This document shows positions 17,829-26,572 of a stretch of DNA of 64,000 nucleotides, piece after piece (within the stretch, counting starts at the first letter, position 1; each line of letters begins with the position of its first letter). The position numbers and the translations under genes were made by a program. The notes beneath the pieces are model-generated. The model was given only the letters and a program-made list of their open reading frames with translations. It ran no database searches and was not told the DNA's origin. Source of the stretch: Streptomyces sp. NBC_01446 (GTDB taxonomy: Bacteria; Actinomycetota; Actinomycetes; Streptomycetales; Streptomycetaceae); assembly GCF_026340095.1 (NCBI RefSeq), contig NZ_JAPEPO010000001.1, forward strand, positions 4,483,501 through 4,547,500, read 5' to 3'.

Positions 17829-18947
17829 CTAGAGCTTTTCGATCACGTAGTCGATGCACTTCGTGAGTGCCTCGACGTCCGCCGGGTCGATCGCCGGGAA
17901 CATCGCGACGCGCAGCTGGTTGCGGCCCAGCTTGCGGTACGGCTCCGTGTCGACGATGCCGTTGGCGCGCAGCACCTTGGCGACCGCGGCCGCGTCGATC
18001 TCGTCCGAGAAGTCGATCGTGCCGATGACCTGCGAACGCTTCGCCGGGTCCGTGACGAACGGCGTCGCGTGCTTCGAGTCCTCGGCCCAGCTGTACAGGC
18101 GCGTCGAGGAGTCCTTGGTGCGGGCCGTCGTCCAGGCCAGACCGCCCTGGCTGTTCATCCACTCCAGCTGCTCACCGAGCAGGAAGAGCGTCGCGAGCGC
18201 CGGGGTGTTGTACGTCTGGTTCTTGCGGGAGTTGTCGATCGCCGTCGGCAGCGAGAAGAACTCCGGGATGTGGCGGCCCGACGCGTGGATGCGCTCGGCG
18301 CGCTCCAGGGCGGCCGGCGAGAACGCCGCCAGCCAGAGGCCGCCGTCCGACGCGAACGACTTCTGCGGAGCGAAGTAGTAGACGTCTGTCTCGGCGATGT
18401 CGACGGGCAGACCGCCGGCGCCGGAGGTCGCGTCCACCAGGACGAGGGCGCCCTCGTCGGCACCCGCCACGCGCTTGATCGGGGCGGCGACACCGGTGGA
18501 GGTCTCGTTGTGCGTGAGGCCGTACACGTCGACGCCCGCCTCGGCCTGCGGCTCGGGGTGCGTGCCGGGCTCGGAGGCGATGACGGTCGGCTCGGCCAGC
18601 CACGGGGCCAGCTTCGAGGCCTTCGCGAACTTGGACGAGAACTCACCGAAGTTCAGGTGCTGCGACTTGTTCTCGATCAGGCCGTGCGTCGCCACGTCCC
18701 AGAAGGCGGTGGAGCCGCCGTTGCCCAGGATCACCTCGTAGCCCTCGGGGAGCTGGAAGAGGTCCTTGACCCCTTCGCGCACCCGGCCGACCAGGTTCTT
18801 CACCGGGGCCTGGCGATGGGAGGTGCCGAGCAGGGACGTGCCGGTGGCGGCCAGGGCGTCCAGCGCCTCCGTGCGCACCTTGGAGGGGCCCGCGCCGAAA
18901 CGTCCGTCGGCGGGCTTGATGTCAGCGGGAATCTGGATCTCAGCCAC
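17829..18947 (-). CDS. serC: Phosphoserine aminotransferase
   Basis: This 372-residue fold-type I PLP enzyme catalyses 3-phosphohydroxypyruvate plus glutamate to 3-phosphoserine plus 2-oxoglutarate in serine biosynthesis. K196 in YFAPQKSFAS is the Schiff-base lysine. The GGSTAFWD segment near residue 78 holds the PLP phosphate, and D172 in VDATSGA contacts the ring. The N-terminal FGAGPSKVR is the actinobacterial SerC signature; it lacks the motif of the E. coli type and fits the mycobacterial-type enzyme. It is likely monocistronic, ending at the strong hairpin at 17775-17810. Confidence 0.92.
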   Translation of the reverse strand: MAEIQIPADIKPADGRFGAGPSKVRTEALDALAATGTSLLGTSHRQAPVKNLVGRVREGVKDLFQLPEGYEVILGNGGSTAFWDVATHGLIENKSQHLNFGEFSSKFAKASKLAPWLAEPTVIASEPGTHPEPQAEAGVDVYGLTHNETSTGVAAPIKRVAGADEGALVLVDATSGAGGLPVDIAETDVYYFAPQKSFASDGGLWLAAFSPAALERAERIHASGRHIPEFFSLPTAIDNSRKNQTYNTPALATLFLLGEQLEWMNSQGGLAWTTARTKDSSTRLYSWAEDSKHATPFVTDPAKRSQVIGTIDFSDEIDAAAVAKVLRANGIVDTEPYRKLGRNQLRVAMFPAIDPADVEALTKCIDYVIEKL

Positions 18948-19045
18948 GGGGCGAGCCTAGCGGCTCGCGGGAGCCTGGAATCACCGTGTCCGCCCGGTGA
19001 GACTCACGGTCCCGCCACAAGGTCTCCGCCCCGGCCCCCGCTCCT

Positions 19046-19070
19046 CTCCTCAAACGCCGGAGGGGCTGGA
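19046..19070. repeat. Short dispersed repeat or hairpin
   Basis: A segment of the type CTCAAACGCCGGAGGGGCTG lies between the divergent-pointing end of P450 and serC start region. From memory it recurs near gene 3' ends in Streptomyces. CCTC and GAGG can pair weakly; it may help terminate P450 transcription. Confidence 0.35.
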
Positions 19071-19099
19071 ACGGCACCCCGGCACCCCGGCGCCTCGAA

Positions 19100-20311
19100 T
19101 CAGCCGAACAGCCGTACCGGCAGCTCGAACAGGTCGTTCTGGGTCACCACCGGCTTGTGGCGCAGGGCCGTGGGCGGGACGGCGAGGGCGAGGGCGGGGA
19201 AGCGGGCGTAGAGCGCGGGCAGCGCCACCGCCGCCTCCAGGCGGGAGAGCGCCGCCCCCGGGCACACGTGCGGGCCGTGGCCGAACGAGATGTGGCGGTT
19301 CGGGGAGGTGCGGGTGATGTCGAAGTCACCCGCGCTGGGGCCGTGGGCGGCCTCGTCCCGGCCGATCGCCCCGTACGACACGATCAGCGCGTCGCCCTTC
19401 GCGATCACCTTGTCGCCGACCGGTACGTCCTCGGCGGCGAAGCGGATCAGGACGTGCGACGTCGGTGTGGAGTGGCGCAGCGTCTCCTCGACCACGGCCT
19501 CCCACGGCACCTCGCCGGAGAGGACCTGGGCGAGCTGCTCGGGGTGGGCGGACAGGTTCACCACGGCGTTGACGATCAGCGAGATCGTCGTCTCGTGGCC
19601 CGCCGCGACCATGAGCTGGAGCGTGGAGACGATCTCCTCGTCGGTGAGCCGGTCGCCGTCGTCGCCCGCCGCCAGGATCAGCGCGCTCGTCAGGTCGTCG
19701 CCGGGCTCGGAGCGCCGGGCCGCGACCGTGGCCGCCATGATCCCGGCCAGCTCCGTCAGCGTCGCGACGACCTCCGCGGGCGGGGTCTGCGTCGAGAAGA
19801 ACTTCTCGAACAGGACCTTCAGGCGGGGCAGCGCCGAGTCGTCGATGCCCATCAGGTCGGCGATCACGTACATGGGGAGGGGATAGGCGAACGCGGCCTT
19901 GAGGTCGACGGTGGTGCCGTCCTTGGGCAGGGCGTCCAGGAGTTCCTCGGTGCGCCGCGCGATCCGGTCGCGCATCAGCTCCACCCGGCGGGGCGTGAGG
20001 GCCTGCGCGACGAGCGTGCGCAGTCTGCGGTGGTCCTCGCCGTCGACCGTCAGCATGGAACGGCCCGGGTTGGCGAGACCGATCAGCGGCCAGTCGGCCG
20101 GGATCTCGCCGCGCCGCCACGCGTCCCACACCTCGATGTCCTTCACCAGGCGCCGGTCCGTGAGGAGTTGACGTGCCTCCGCGTGGTGCGTGACGGCCCA
20201 TACGGGTACGCCGCCCGGCAGCTCGGCCTCGGCGAGGGGCCCCGCGGCGCGCAGTGCGGCGCTCTCGGCGTCAAGGTCGGTGACGAACGGGTCGAGGGCT
20301 ATGCGGGGCAT
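19100..20311 (-). CDS. Cytochrome P450
   Basis: This 403-residue soluble bacterial P450 has the I-helix motif AAGHETT (residues 236-242), the K-helix ExxR at E276-R279, and the heme-ligand loop FGHGPHVCPGAA with Cys350. The thioester-level redox partner genes (ferredoxin, reductase) are not adjacent, so it must use remote partners. Substrate is unknown; the size and I-helix fit the CYP107-like macrolide/small-molecule group (tentative). The ATG at 20311 has AGGAG eight bases upstream. Longer in-frame starts run into the divergent FAD enzyme gene and add no homology. Confidence 0.9.
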   Translation of the reverse strand: MPRIALDPFVTDLDAESAALRAAGPLAEAELPGGVPVWAVTHHAEARQLLTDRRLVKDIEVWDAWRRGEIPADWPLIGLANPGRSMLTVDGEDHRRLRTLVAQALTPRRVELMRDRIARRTEELLDALPKDGTTVDLKAAFAYPLPMYVIADLMGIDDSALPRLKVLFEKFFSTQTPPAEVVATLTELAGIMAATVAARRSEPGDDLTSALILAAGDDGDRLTDEEIVSTLQLMVAAGHETTISLIVNAVVNLSAHPEQLAQVLSGEVPWEAVVEETLRHSTPTSHVLIRFAAEDVPVGDKVIAKGDALIVSYGAIGRDEAAHGPSAGDFDITRTSPNRHISFGHGPHVCPGAALSRLEAAVALPALYARFPALALAVPPTALRHKPVVTQNDLFELPVRLFG

Positions 20312-20360
20312 GGGAGTTGCTCCTGTCGTGGCGAACTGTTGTCGTTCCCGGGGGAGATGC

Positions 20361-23318
20361 ATGCTGGGAGGCATGACTGCCACCGTGGGAAACCAGGACC
20401 CGGAAGGTATCGCGAGGGCGTTGCGCGGCGTCGTGCGCGGGGAGGTCGACTTCTCCGCGGCCGCGCGGGCCCTGATGACCATGGACGCGTCGAACTACCG
20501 GAGAGTTCCCGTCGGCGTCGTGGCGCCGCGCGACGCCGAGGACGTGGCGGCGGCACTCGCGGCCTGCCGGGAGCACGGGGTGCCGGTCGTGGCGCGCGGG
20601 GGCGGGACGTCGATCGCGGGGCAGGCGACCGGGACGGGCGTCGTCATGGACTTCACGCGGCACATGAACCGGATCGTGGACGTCGATCCGGTCACGCGAA
20701 CGGCCGTGGTGCAGCCAGGAGTTGTGCTCGACCGGCTCCAGGAAGCGTGCGCGCCGCACGGTTTGCGCTTCGGGCCCGACCCGTCGACGCACAGTCGGTG
20801 CACGCTCGGCGGGATGATCGGGAACAACTCGTGCGGGTCGCATTCGGTGGCCTATGGAACGACAGCTGACAATATCTGTTCTCTGTCATCTGTCATCTGT
20901 CAATCCAACGGTGATATTCGTCAAGCCACCCTGGCCCGTGGCTGGCAGGGCGCACCCGACGCCCTCCGCCCGCTGATCGAGGGCGAGTTGGCGCTCCTGC
21001 GCACCGGCTTCCCCGACCTGCCGCGCCGTATCTCCGGGTACGCCGCCGACGCCCTGCTTCCCGAGAACGGTGTCGACCTCGCCCGTTTCTTCTGCGGCAC
21101 CGAAGGCACCCTCGGCATCGTCACCGAGGCGACCGTCCGGCTCGTCGAGGCGCCACGCGCGCGTGCCCTCGCGGTGCTCGCCTACGCCGACGAGAGCGCC
21201 GCCGCCGAGGCCGCCGCGGGGCTCCTGCCGCACGGGCCGCTCACCGTCGAGGGCATGGCCGCCGACCTCGTACGGGAACAGGCCGGCCTGCCGAAGGGCG
21301 GCGCCTGGCTGTTCGTCGAGAGCGGCGGCGACACTCCGGCGCAGGCACGCGCGCATGCCGAGGCGATCGTGCGGGCCGCGGCCGACGGCACCACGGACTC
21401 CCTCATCGTCGATGACCCCACGGGCCAGCGCGCCCTGTGGCGCATCCGCGAGGACGCCTCCGGCACCGCGACCCGCATGCCCGACGGCACCGAGGCGTGG
21501 CCCGGCTGGGAGGACTGCGCCGTGCCGCCCGCACGCCTCGGCCCGTATCTGCGGGACTTCCGGGGGCTCCTGTCGCAGCACGGCCTGCGCGGCACCCCGT
21601 ACGGGCACTTCGGCGACGGCTGCATCCACGTACGCATCGACTTCGACCTGCTCAGCGAGACCGGCGTGCGGCGCTTTCGGCACTTCTCCGAGGATCTCGC
21701 CGAACTCGTCGTCGCGCACGGCGGATCGCTGTCCGGGGAGCACGGCGACGGGCAGGCCCGCGCCGAACTCCTGCCGAAGATGTACGGGCCCGAGCTGGTG
21801 GGCCTCTTCGGGCGGATCAAGGACGTGTGGGACCCGGACGGCCTCCTCAATCCCGGCGTCCTCGTGCGCCCCGCCCGCCTCGACGAGAACCTGCGCTTCG
21901 CGGTCCTGCCGCGCGGTCCCGTCGACGTCGAGTTCGCCTACCCGCACGACGGCGGCGACTTCTCCGCCGCCGTACGCCGCTGCGTGGGCGTCGCCAAGTG
22001 CCGTACGGAATCGGCCCCTTCGGGTGGCGTCATGTGCCCGTCCTTCCGGGTGACCGGCGAGGAGGCGCATTCCACGCGCGGGCGCGCGCGCCTGCTGCAC
22101 GAGATGCTCGCCGGCGAGGTGGTCACGGACGGCTGGCAGTCCACGGAGGTACGGGACGCGCTCGACCTGTGTCTGTCGTGCAAGGGGTGCCGTACGGACT
22201 GTCCGGTCGGCGTCGACATGGCCACGTACAAGGCGGAGTTCCTGCACCACCACTACGAAGGCCGCAGGCGGCCCGCGGCGCACTACTCCATGGGGTGGCT
22301 GCCGCGCTGGCTGCGTCTCGTGCAGCACGCGCGCGCGGCGGGCGTCGTCAACACCCTCGCGCGTGTGGGGCCGTTGGCCGCTCTCGGCAAGCGGCTCGGC
22401 GGGATCGCCTCGGAGCGGAGGATTCCGCGGGTGGCCCCGGAAACGTTCAGCGCGTGGTGGCGGCGGGATCTGCGGCGAAGGGTGCAGGTGGCCCGGCGGG
22501 GCGGCGCGGCGCGGTTCGGCGGCGACGGGCCCGAGGTGGTCCTGTGGCCGGACACGTTCACGGAGCATCTCGCGCCGCAGGTCGGGCGGGCCGCCGTGCG
22601 GGTCCTCGAAGAGGCCGGGCTCTCCGTCCTGCTGCCCCCGACGCGCGTCTTCGACTACAGGCCCGACGGGCTCTCGGCGGTCGCCGGGCTCCTCCCGTCG
22701 CGCCGCGGCCGCGTCTGCTGCGGCCTCACCTACGTCTCCACGGGCCAGCTCGACCGCGCCCGCGCCGTCCTGCGCCGCACCCTCGACCTGATGCGGCCGG
22801 TCATCGACTCGGGCCTGCCCGTCGTCGTCCTGGAGCCGAGCTGCGCCGCCGCGCTGCGCACCGACCTGCCGGAGCTGCTGCCGGACGAACCGCGCGCCCG
22901 GCGCCTCGCCGACTCGGTCCTCACGTTCGCCGAGGCCCTTGAGCGGTTCGCTCCGCACTGGGACCCGCCTCGCGTCGACCGCCCCGCCGTCGGCCAGACC
23001 CACTGCCACCAGCACGCGGTCCTCGGCGACGCGGCCGAGCGCCGACTGCGCGAACGGGCGGGCCTGGACGGCGAGTTGAGCGGCGGGTGCTGCGGTCTCG
23101 CGGGCAACTTCGGCTTCGAGGAGGGGCATTACGACGTGTCGGTGGCCTGCGCGGAGGAGCAGCTTCTGCCGGCCGTCCGCGCCGCCGCCGACGGGGCGGT
23201 GGTCCTCGCGGACGGCTTCTCGTGCCGCACCCAGCTGGAGCAGCTGGAGCGGGAAGGGGGCCGGCCGGGGCGGCACCTGGCGGAGGTCCTCGCGGAGGCG
23301 TTGGGGATCACTCCGTAG
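20361..23318 (+). CDS. FAD-linked oxidase / Fe-S dehydrogenase fusion (GlcD-GlcF or Dld type)
   Basis: This 985-residue protein fuses two modules. Residues about 45-500 are a PCMH-type FAD domain (VVARGGGTSIAGQATG; GGMIGNNSCGSHS) with the C-terminal GlcD part (SGEHGDGQAR). From about residue 540 comes a ferredoxin-like part with CLSCKGCRTDCPVG and a second cysteine set, then two CCG domains (VCCGLTYVSTG; GGCCGLAGNFG). Such enzymes oxidise D-lactate, glycolate or other 2-hydroxyacids and pass electrons to quinone at the membrane. An ATG at 20373 is in frame, but GGGAGG almost touches it; the ATG at 20361 has GGGGGAG four bases away. It is divergent from the P450 gene. An AT-rich island lies at codons near 20861-20930. 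Confidence 0.85.
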   Translation: MLGGMTATVGNQDPEGIARALRGVVRGEVDFSAAARALMTMDASNYRRVPVGVVAPRDAEDVAAALAACREHGVPVVARGGGTSIAGQATGTGVVMDFTRHMNRIVDVDPVTRTAVVQPGVVLDRLQEACAPHGLRFGPDPSTHSRCTLGGMIGNNSCGSHSVAYGTTADNICSLSSVICQSNGDIRQATLARGWQGAPDALRPLIEGELALLRTGFPDLPRRISGYAADALLPENGVDLARFFCGTEGTLGIVTEATVRLVEAPRARALAVLAYADESAAAEAAAGLLPHGPLTVEGMAADLVREQAGLPKGGAWLFVESGGDTPAQARAHAEAIVRAAADGTTDSLIVDDPTGQRALWRIREDASGTATRMPDGTEAWPGWEDCAVPPARLGPYLRDFRGLLSQHGLRGTPYGHFGDGCIHVRIDFDLLSETGVRRFRHFSEDLAELVVAHGGSLSGEHGDGQARAELLPKMYGPELVGLFGRIKDVWDPDGLLNPGVLVRPARLDENLRFAVLPRGPVDVEFAYPHDGGDFSAAVRRCVGVAKCRTESAPSGGVMCPSFRVTGEEAHSTRGRARLLHEMLAGEVVTDGWQSTEVRDALDLCLSCKGCRTDCPVGVDMATYKAEFLHHHYEGRRRPAAHYSMGWLPRWLRLVQHARAAGVVNTLARVGPLAALGKRLGGIASERRIPRVAPETFSAWWRRDLRRRVQVARRGGAARFGGDGPEVVLWPDTFTEHLAPQVGRAAVRVLEEAGLSVLLPPTRVFDYRPDGLSAVAGLLPSRRGRVCCGLTYVSTGQLDRARAVLRRTLDLMRPVIDSGLPVVVLEPSCAAALRTDLPELLPDEPRARRLADSVLTFAEALERFAPHWDPPRVDRPAVGQTHCHQHAVLGDAAERRLRERAGLDGELSGGCCGLAGNFGFEEGHYDVSVACAEEQLLPAVRAAADGAVVLADGFSCRTQLEQLEREGGRPGRHLAEVLAEALGITP
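20861..20920 (+). other. AT-rich rare-codon island I
   Basis: Only 26 of these 60 bases are G or C, far below the surrounding gene. It begins with GACAGCTGACA and includes three TGTCA units 7 bases apart (20884, 20891, 20898). The reading frame stays open (TADNICSLSSVICQSNGD) but uses codons rare here (AAT, TCT, TCA, ATT, CAA). The opening 11-mer recurs in the same codon phase at 28083-28093. Confidence 0.7.
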
Positions 23319-23441
23319 GGCGCGTCCCGTCGGAGGGCATGTCCTCGTGGGTGATTCCGTAGGGCGCGTCCCCTCGGACGGCGCGACCTCCTGGCTCACT
23401 CCGTAGATCGCGCCCCGTCGGACGGTACGACCTCGTGGGCG
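23310..23441. repeat. Three 44-bp tandem units over convergent gene ends
   Basis: Units at 23310-23353, 23354-23397 and 23398-23441 begin with ACTCCGTAG or ATTCCGTAG and are closely similar. The first holds the stop of the FAD/Fe-S gene. The third encodes the last LysR residues (HEVVPSDGARSTE on the minus strand), and the LysR stop straddles units 2 and 3. The extra units are therefore duplications of a gene 3' end. Confidence 0.8.
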
Positions 23442-24292
23442 AGTTCGATCAGGTCGCGTACGGCGGGGTGGCGTGGGCCGTCGCGCCAGGCGAGGACGAC
23501 GGGCAGGTCGGGGGCGTCGGTCAGTGGGACGTAGACGACGCCCGGGTGCGGGTGCATGCCGGGAGTGGCCGTCGTCGTGACGCCCACCGCGCGGTCGGCC
23601 GCGATGGCCGCGAGCCAGTCGTCCGTGTTCGCCACGGTGATCGTCGCGGTCGGCCGGGCGGCGGGCGGCCAGAGGTCGAGGGCGGTGGTGCCGGAGACGG
23701 TGTTCACGGCGATGGTGTGGCCGGAGAGATCGGCGAGCGTGAGCGCGTCGCGCGGGGCGAGGGGGCTGTCGGACGGTACGGCCGCGACGCGGCTCTCCGT
23801 GTGCAGGAGCTCGGTGACCAGGCCCGGCGCGTCCACGGGCCCGCGCAGCAGTGCGACGTCGACGGCGCCGCGGGTCAGCCCGGCCGTGCGGTCGTCGATG
23901 CGCAGGAGTTCGAGCGGCACGGCGGGGTACCGCTCGCGCCAGCGCCGCAGCAGGGGCGTGGTGTACGGGCCCGCCGCCGACCAGGCGTGCCCGAGCCGCA
24001 GCGGGCGCCGCACGGCGCGGACGGAGTCCAGGGCGTCCTCGAACGCGGCGACGGCGGCCGCCGCGCTCTCCTGGAACGCGCGCCCTTCGGCGGTCAGGGC
24101 GAGGTGGTGGGTGGAGCGGTCGACGAGCCGTACGCCGAGCGCGTCCTCGAGGGTCGCGAGGGTGCGCGAGACGGCGGGCTGGGTGAGGCGAAGCCGGGCG
24201 GCGGCGCGTGTGACGTTGCCCTCCTCGGCGATGGCGAGGAAGCAGCGCAGATGGCGCAGCTCCAGCGAGTGGAGGGCATACGGACCGCTCAT
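23396..24292 (-). CDS. LysR-family transcriptional regulator
   Basis: This 298-residue regulator has an N-terminal winged HTH (LRHLRCFLAIAEEGNVTRAA and LTQPAVSRTLATLEDALG, residues about 11-50) and a C-terminal periplasmic-binding-like effector domain (RLGHAWSAAGPY onward). The ATG at 24292 gives the usual short lead before the HTH; an upstream in-frame start would add 56 unrelated residues. It is divergent from the EamA exporter gene across about 210 bases, the typical arrangement for control of that exporter. Its 3' end overlaps the 44-bp tandem repeats. Confidence 0.85.
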   Translation of the reverse strand: MSGPYALHSLELRHLRCFLAIAEEGNVTRAAARLRLTQPAVSRTLATLEDALGVRLVDRSTHHLALTAEGRAFQESAAAAVAAFEDALDSVRAVRRPLRLGHAWSAAGPYTTPLLRRWRERYPAVPLELLRIDDRTAGLTRGAVDVALLRGPVDAPGLVTELLHTESRVAAVPSDSPLAPRDALTLADLSGHTIAVNTVSGTTALDLWPPAARPTATITVANTDDWLAAIAADRAVGVTTTATPGMHPHPGVVYVPLTDAPDLPVVLAWRDGPRHPAVRDLIELAHEVVPSDGARSTE

Positions 24293-24502
24293 GTCTGCGG
24301 AGCATAACGGGAGCACAGTCGGCATTTTACGGACCGCGCGCGGCGGTCTTAGCGTGGCAGGTGGGCTTGCGCCGCGCTGAACGTACAGGCGGTGGAACGT
24401 CAGCCGTAAAAGGGGTCCACGATCATGACGTGGTGTACTACCTTGGACGGTGGAGTCCACCCTATTGAACTGCGGGGTGGCGGTGAAGGGGAAGGCTCAG
24501 AC

Positions 24503-25564
24503 GTGAACGTCTCACGGACCGACCGGGCGGCGGCCGGCGCCGACGCGGCGGCCGCCGCACTGGTGCAGCCGGAGTCCGCGGTGGCGCAGCCGGAGGTGGC
24601 GGGCGCTCCCGCCGCACCCGAGGGTGCCGCGCCGAACGGCTCCCGCTGGGGCGCGCTCGGCCCGGTCGGACTCGTGCTCGGCGGTTGCGTGTCGGTGCAG
24701 TTCGGCGCGGCCGTCGCGGTCACCCTGATGCCGCGCACCGGTGCGGTCGGCGTGGTCACCCTGCGGCTGGCGTTCGCCGCGATCGTGCTGCTCATCGTGT
24801 GCCGGCCGAAGCTGCGCGGCCACTCGCGCGCCGACTGGGGCACCGTCGTCGCCTTCGGCGTCGCCATGGGCGGCATGAACATGCTCTTCTACCAGGCGGT
24901 GGAGCGGATCCCCCTGGGCCCGGCCGTCACCCTGGAGGTGCTCGGCCCGCTCGCCCTGTCGGTCTTCGCCTCCCGCCGTCTGGTCAACGCCATCTGGGCC
25001 GGCCTCGCGCTCTGCGGCGTCTTCCTCCTCGGCGGGGGCGGCTTCGGCGGACTCGACCTGGTCGGCGCGGCCTTCGCCGTCTCGGCGGGCGGCATGTGGG
25101 CTACGTACATCATCTTCAGCGCCCGTACGGGGCGGCGGTTCCCGCAGGCAGACGGGCTCGCCCTCGCGATGGCGGTCGCGGCCGTGCTCTGTCTGCCGCT
25201 CGGCATCGCGGAGTCCGGCTCGAAGCTCGTCGTGCCGACGACGCTGGCGCTCGGCGCGGCCGTCGCCGTCATGTCCTCGGTCCTCCCGTACACCCTCGAA
25301 CTCCTCGCGCTGCGCCGCATGCCCGCGTCCACCTTCGCGGTCATGATGAGCCTCGAACCGGCCATCGCCGCGCTCGCCGGATTCCTCATCCTCGACCAGG
25401 CCATGTCCGCCCTCGGCGCCCTGGCGATCGCCCTGGTCGTCGCTGCCAGCATCGGCGCGGTGCGCACACAGGTGGGCCGGGGGCGGGCGAAGATGCCCGA
25501 GCCGGAGGCCAGGACGGTGCGCGCACCGGAGGACAAGGCAATGCCTGCGCCGGAGGCCGAGTAG
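24503..25564 (+). CDS. EamA-family (RhtA-like) exporter
   Basis: This 353-residue drug/metabolite transporter has ten predicted helices in two EamA halves. The second half contains LPYTLELLALRRMPASTFAV and the LEPAIAALAGFLIL signature, typical of RhtA-like threonine/homoserine exporters. The first 50 residues are polar, Ala-rich and variable; the C-terminal tail is charged with repeated PEPEA-like units. The GTG at 24503 has GGGGAAGG about seven bases upstream, preferred over an ATG at 24425 without such a site. The divergent LysR gene probably controls it. The substrate is probably an amino acid or derivative (inference). Confidence 0.83.
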   Translation: MNVSRTDRAAAGADAAAAALVQPESAVAQPEVAGAPAAPEGAAPNGSRWGALGPVGLVLGGCVSVQFGAAVAVTLMPRTGAVGVVTLRLAFAAIVLLIVCRPKLRGHSRADWGTVVAFGVAMGGMNMLFYQAVERIPLGPAVTLEVLGPLALSVFASRRLVNAIWAGLALCGVFLLGGGGFGGLDLVGAAFAVSAGGMWATYIIFSARTGRRFPQADGLALAMAVAAVLCLPLGIAESGSKLVVPTTLALGAAVAVMSSVLPYTLELLALRRMPASTFAVMMSLEPAIAALAGFLILDQAMSALGALAIALVVAASIGAVRTQVGRGRAKMPEPEARTVRAPEDKAMPAPEAE

Positions 25565-25703
25565 GCCGAAGTGGGCCGAACGTCGGGCTGGTTGACGCGC
25601 GGGTGCGGCGGACGTCGGTGAGGGGCTGAGCGGAGCCCCCGACGTGCGCCGCACCCGTTTTGCGTCGCCTCCTCTGGCCGCCTTCCCCTGGCCAATTTTC
25701 ATA

Positions 25704-25715
25704 CAAGCACGCTTG
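25704..25715. promoter_or_regulatory. CAAGC-AC-GCTTG palindrome, candidate TetR operator
   Basis: Perfect 5-bp arms are separated by two bases within AT-rich flanks, 63 bases before the first gene of the AtuA operon. Position and type fit a TetR-family operator; the TetR gene at the end of the operon is the obvious candidate binder (inference). Confidence 0.55.
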
Positions 25716-25777
25716 ATTGTTTCTCCGGGCACTGCCATGCTCCGGGGCACGCCGTCGTGCCCCGAGGGGAGCGCATC

Positions 25778-26572
25778 GTGTCCGACCCGTTGGCCGTGCT
25801 CGAGGATCTGCGCAGTGAGAGCGCCGAACTCGACCGGATCGTCAGTGAGCTGAGCGAGGACCGATGGGCCCTCGCCACGCCAGCGCCCGGCTGGAACGTG
25901 GCCCACCAGATCGCGCATCTGGCCTGGACCGACCACTCCGCCCTGCTCGCCGTCACGGACGCCGACGCGTTCGCCGCCCTCGTGCGGGAAGCCGTCGCCG
26001 CGCCCGACGCCTTCGTCGACGCGGGGGCGGAGGAGGGCGCCGCGCTGCCGCCCGCCGAACTCCTCGCCCGCTGGCGCGCGGGCCGCGAGGAACTGCTCCG
26101 GTCCCTGGCCGCCGCCCTCGCGGGAACGCGTTTCCCCTGGTACGGGCCACCTATGTCGGCCGCCTCCATGGCGACGGGCCGCCTCATGGAGACCTGGGCC
26201 CATGGGCAGGACGTGGCCGACGCGCTGGGCGTCGAACGCGAGCCCAGCGACCGGCTGCGGCATGTGGCCCGCATCGGGATCCGGGCCCGCGACTTCGCCT
26301 TCGCCGTACGCGGGCTGACCCCGCCCGCCGAGGAGTTCCGCGTCGAACTGACCGCCCCCTCCGGCGACCTGTGGACGTACGGGCCCGAGGACGCGGCGCA
26401 GCGCGTGACGGGATCCGGGCTCGACTTCTGCCTGCTGGTGACGCAGCGGGCGCACCGCGACGACGTCGACGTACGGGCCGAAGGCGCCGACGCAGACCGG
26501 TGGCTGGACATCGCCCAGGCCTTCGCGGGACCGCCGGGACCGGGGCGTGCGGCGAAGGAGTCCGGGCGGTGA
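25778..26572 (+). CDS. TIGR03084-family metal-binding protein (DinB/MDMPI fold)
   Basis: This 264-residue protein has the mycothiol-dependent maleylpyruvate isomerase/DinB four-helix core. W-N-V-A-H-Q-I-A-H-L-A-W near residue 42 and METWAHGQDVADALG near residue 140 supply the three metal-binding histidines. It matches the actinobacterial TIGR03084 group, often found next to acyl-CoA genes. A thiol-dependent transfer or isomerisation is suggested only by the fold. The GTG start has GAGGGGA seven bases upstream. It is the first gene of the operon, and its stop overlaps the AtuA start (GTGA). Confidence 0.82.
   Translation: MSDPLAVLEDLRSESAELDRIVSELSEDRWALATPAPGWNVAHQIAHLAWTDHSALLAVTDADAFAALVREAVAAPDAFVDAGAEEGAALPPAELLARWRAGREELLRSLAAALAGTRFPWYGPPMSAASMATGRLMETWAHGQDVADALGVEREPSDRLRHVARIGIRARDFAFAVRGLTPPAEEFRVELTAPSGDLWTYGPEDAAQRVTGSGLDFCLLVTQRAHRDDVDVRAEGADADRWLDIAQAFAGPPGPGRAAKESGR

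Noticed and set aside
20886..24305. A 1139-codon minus-strand frame opposite the FAD/Fe-S gene
   Set aside because: Arg/Ala/Gly-rich composition without domains; the plus strand has cysteine clusters and FAD motifs. It is a shadow.
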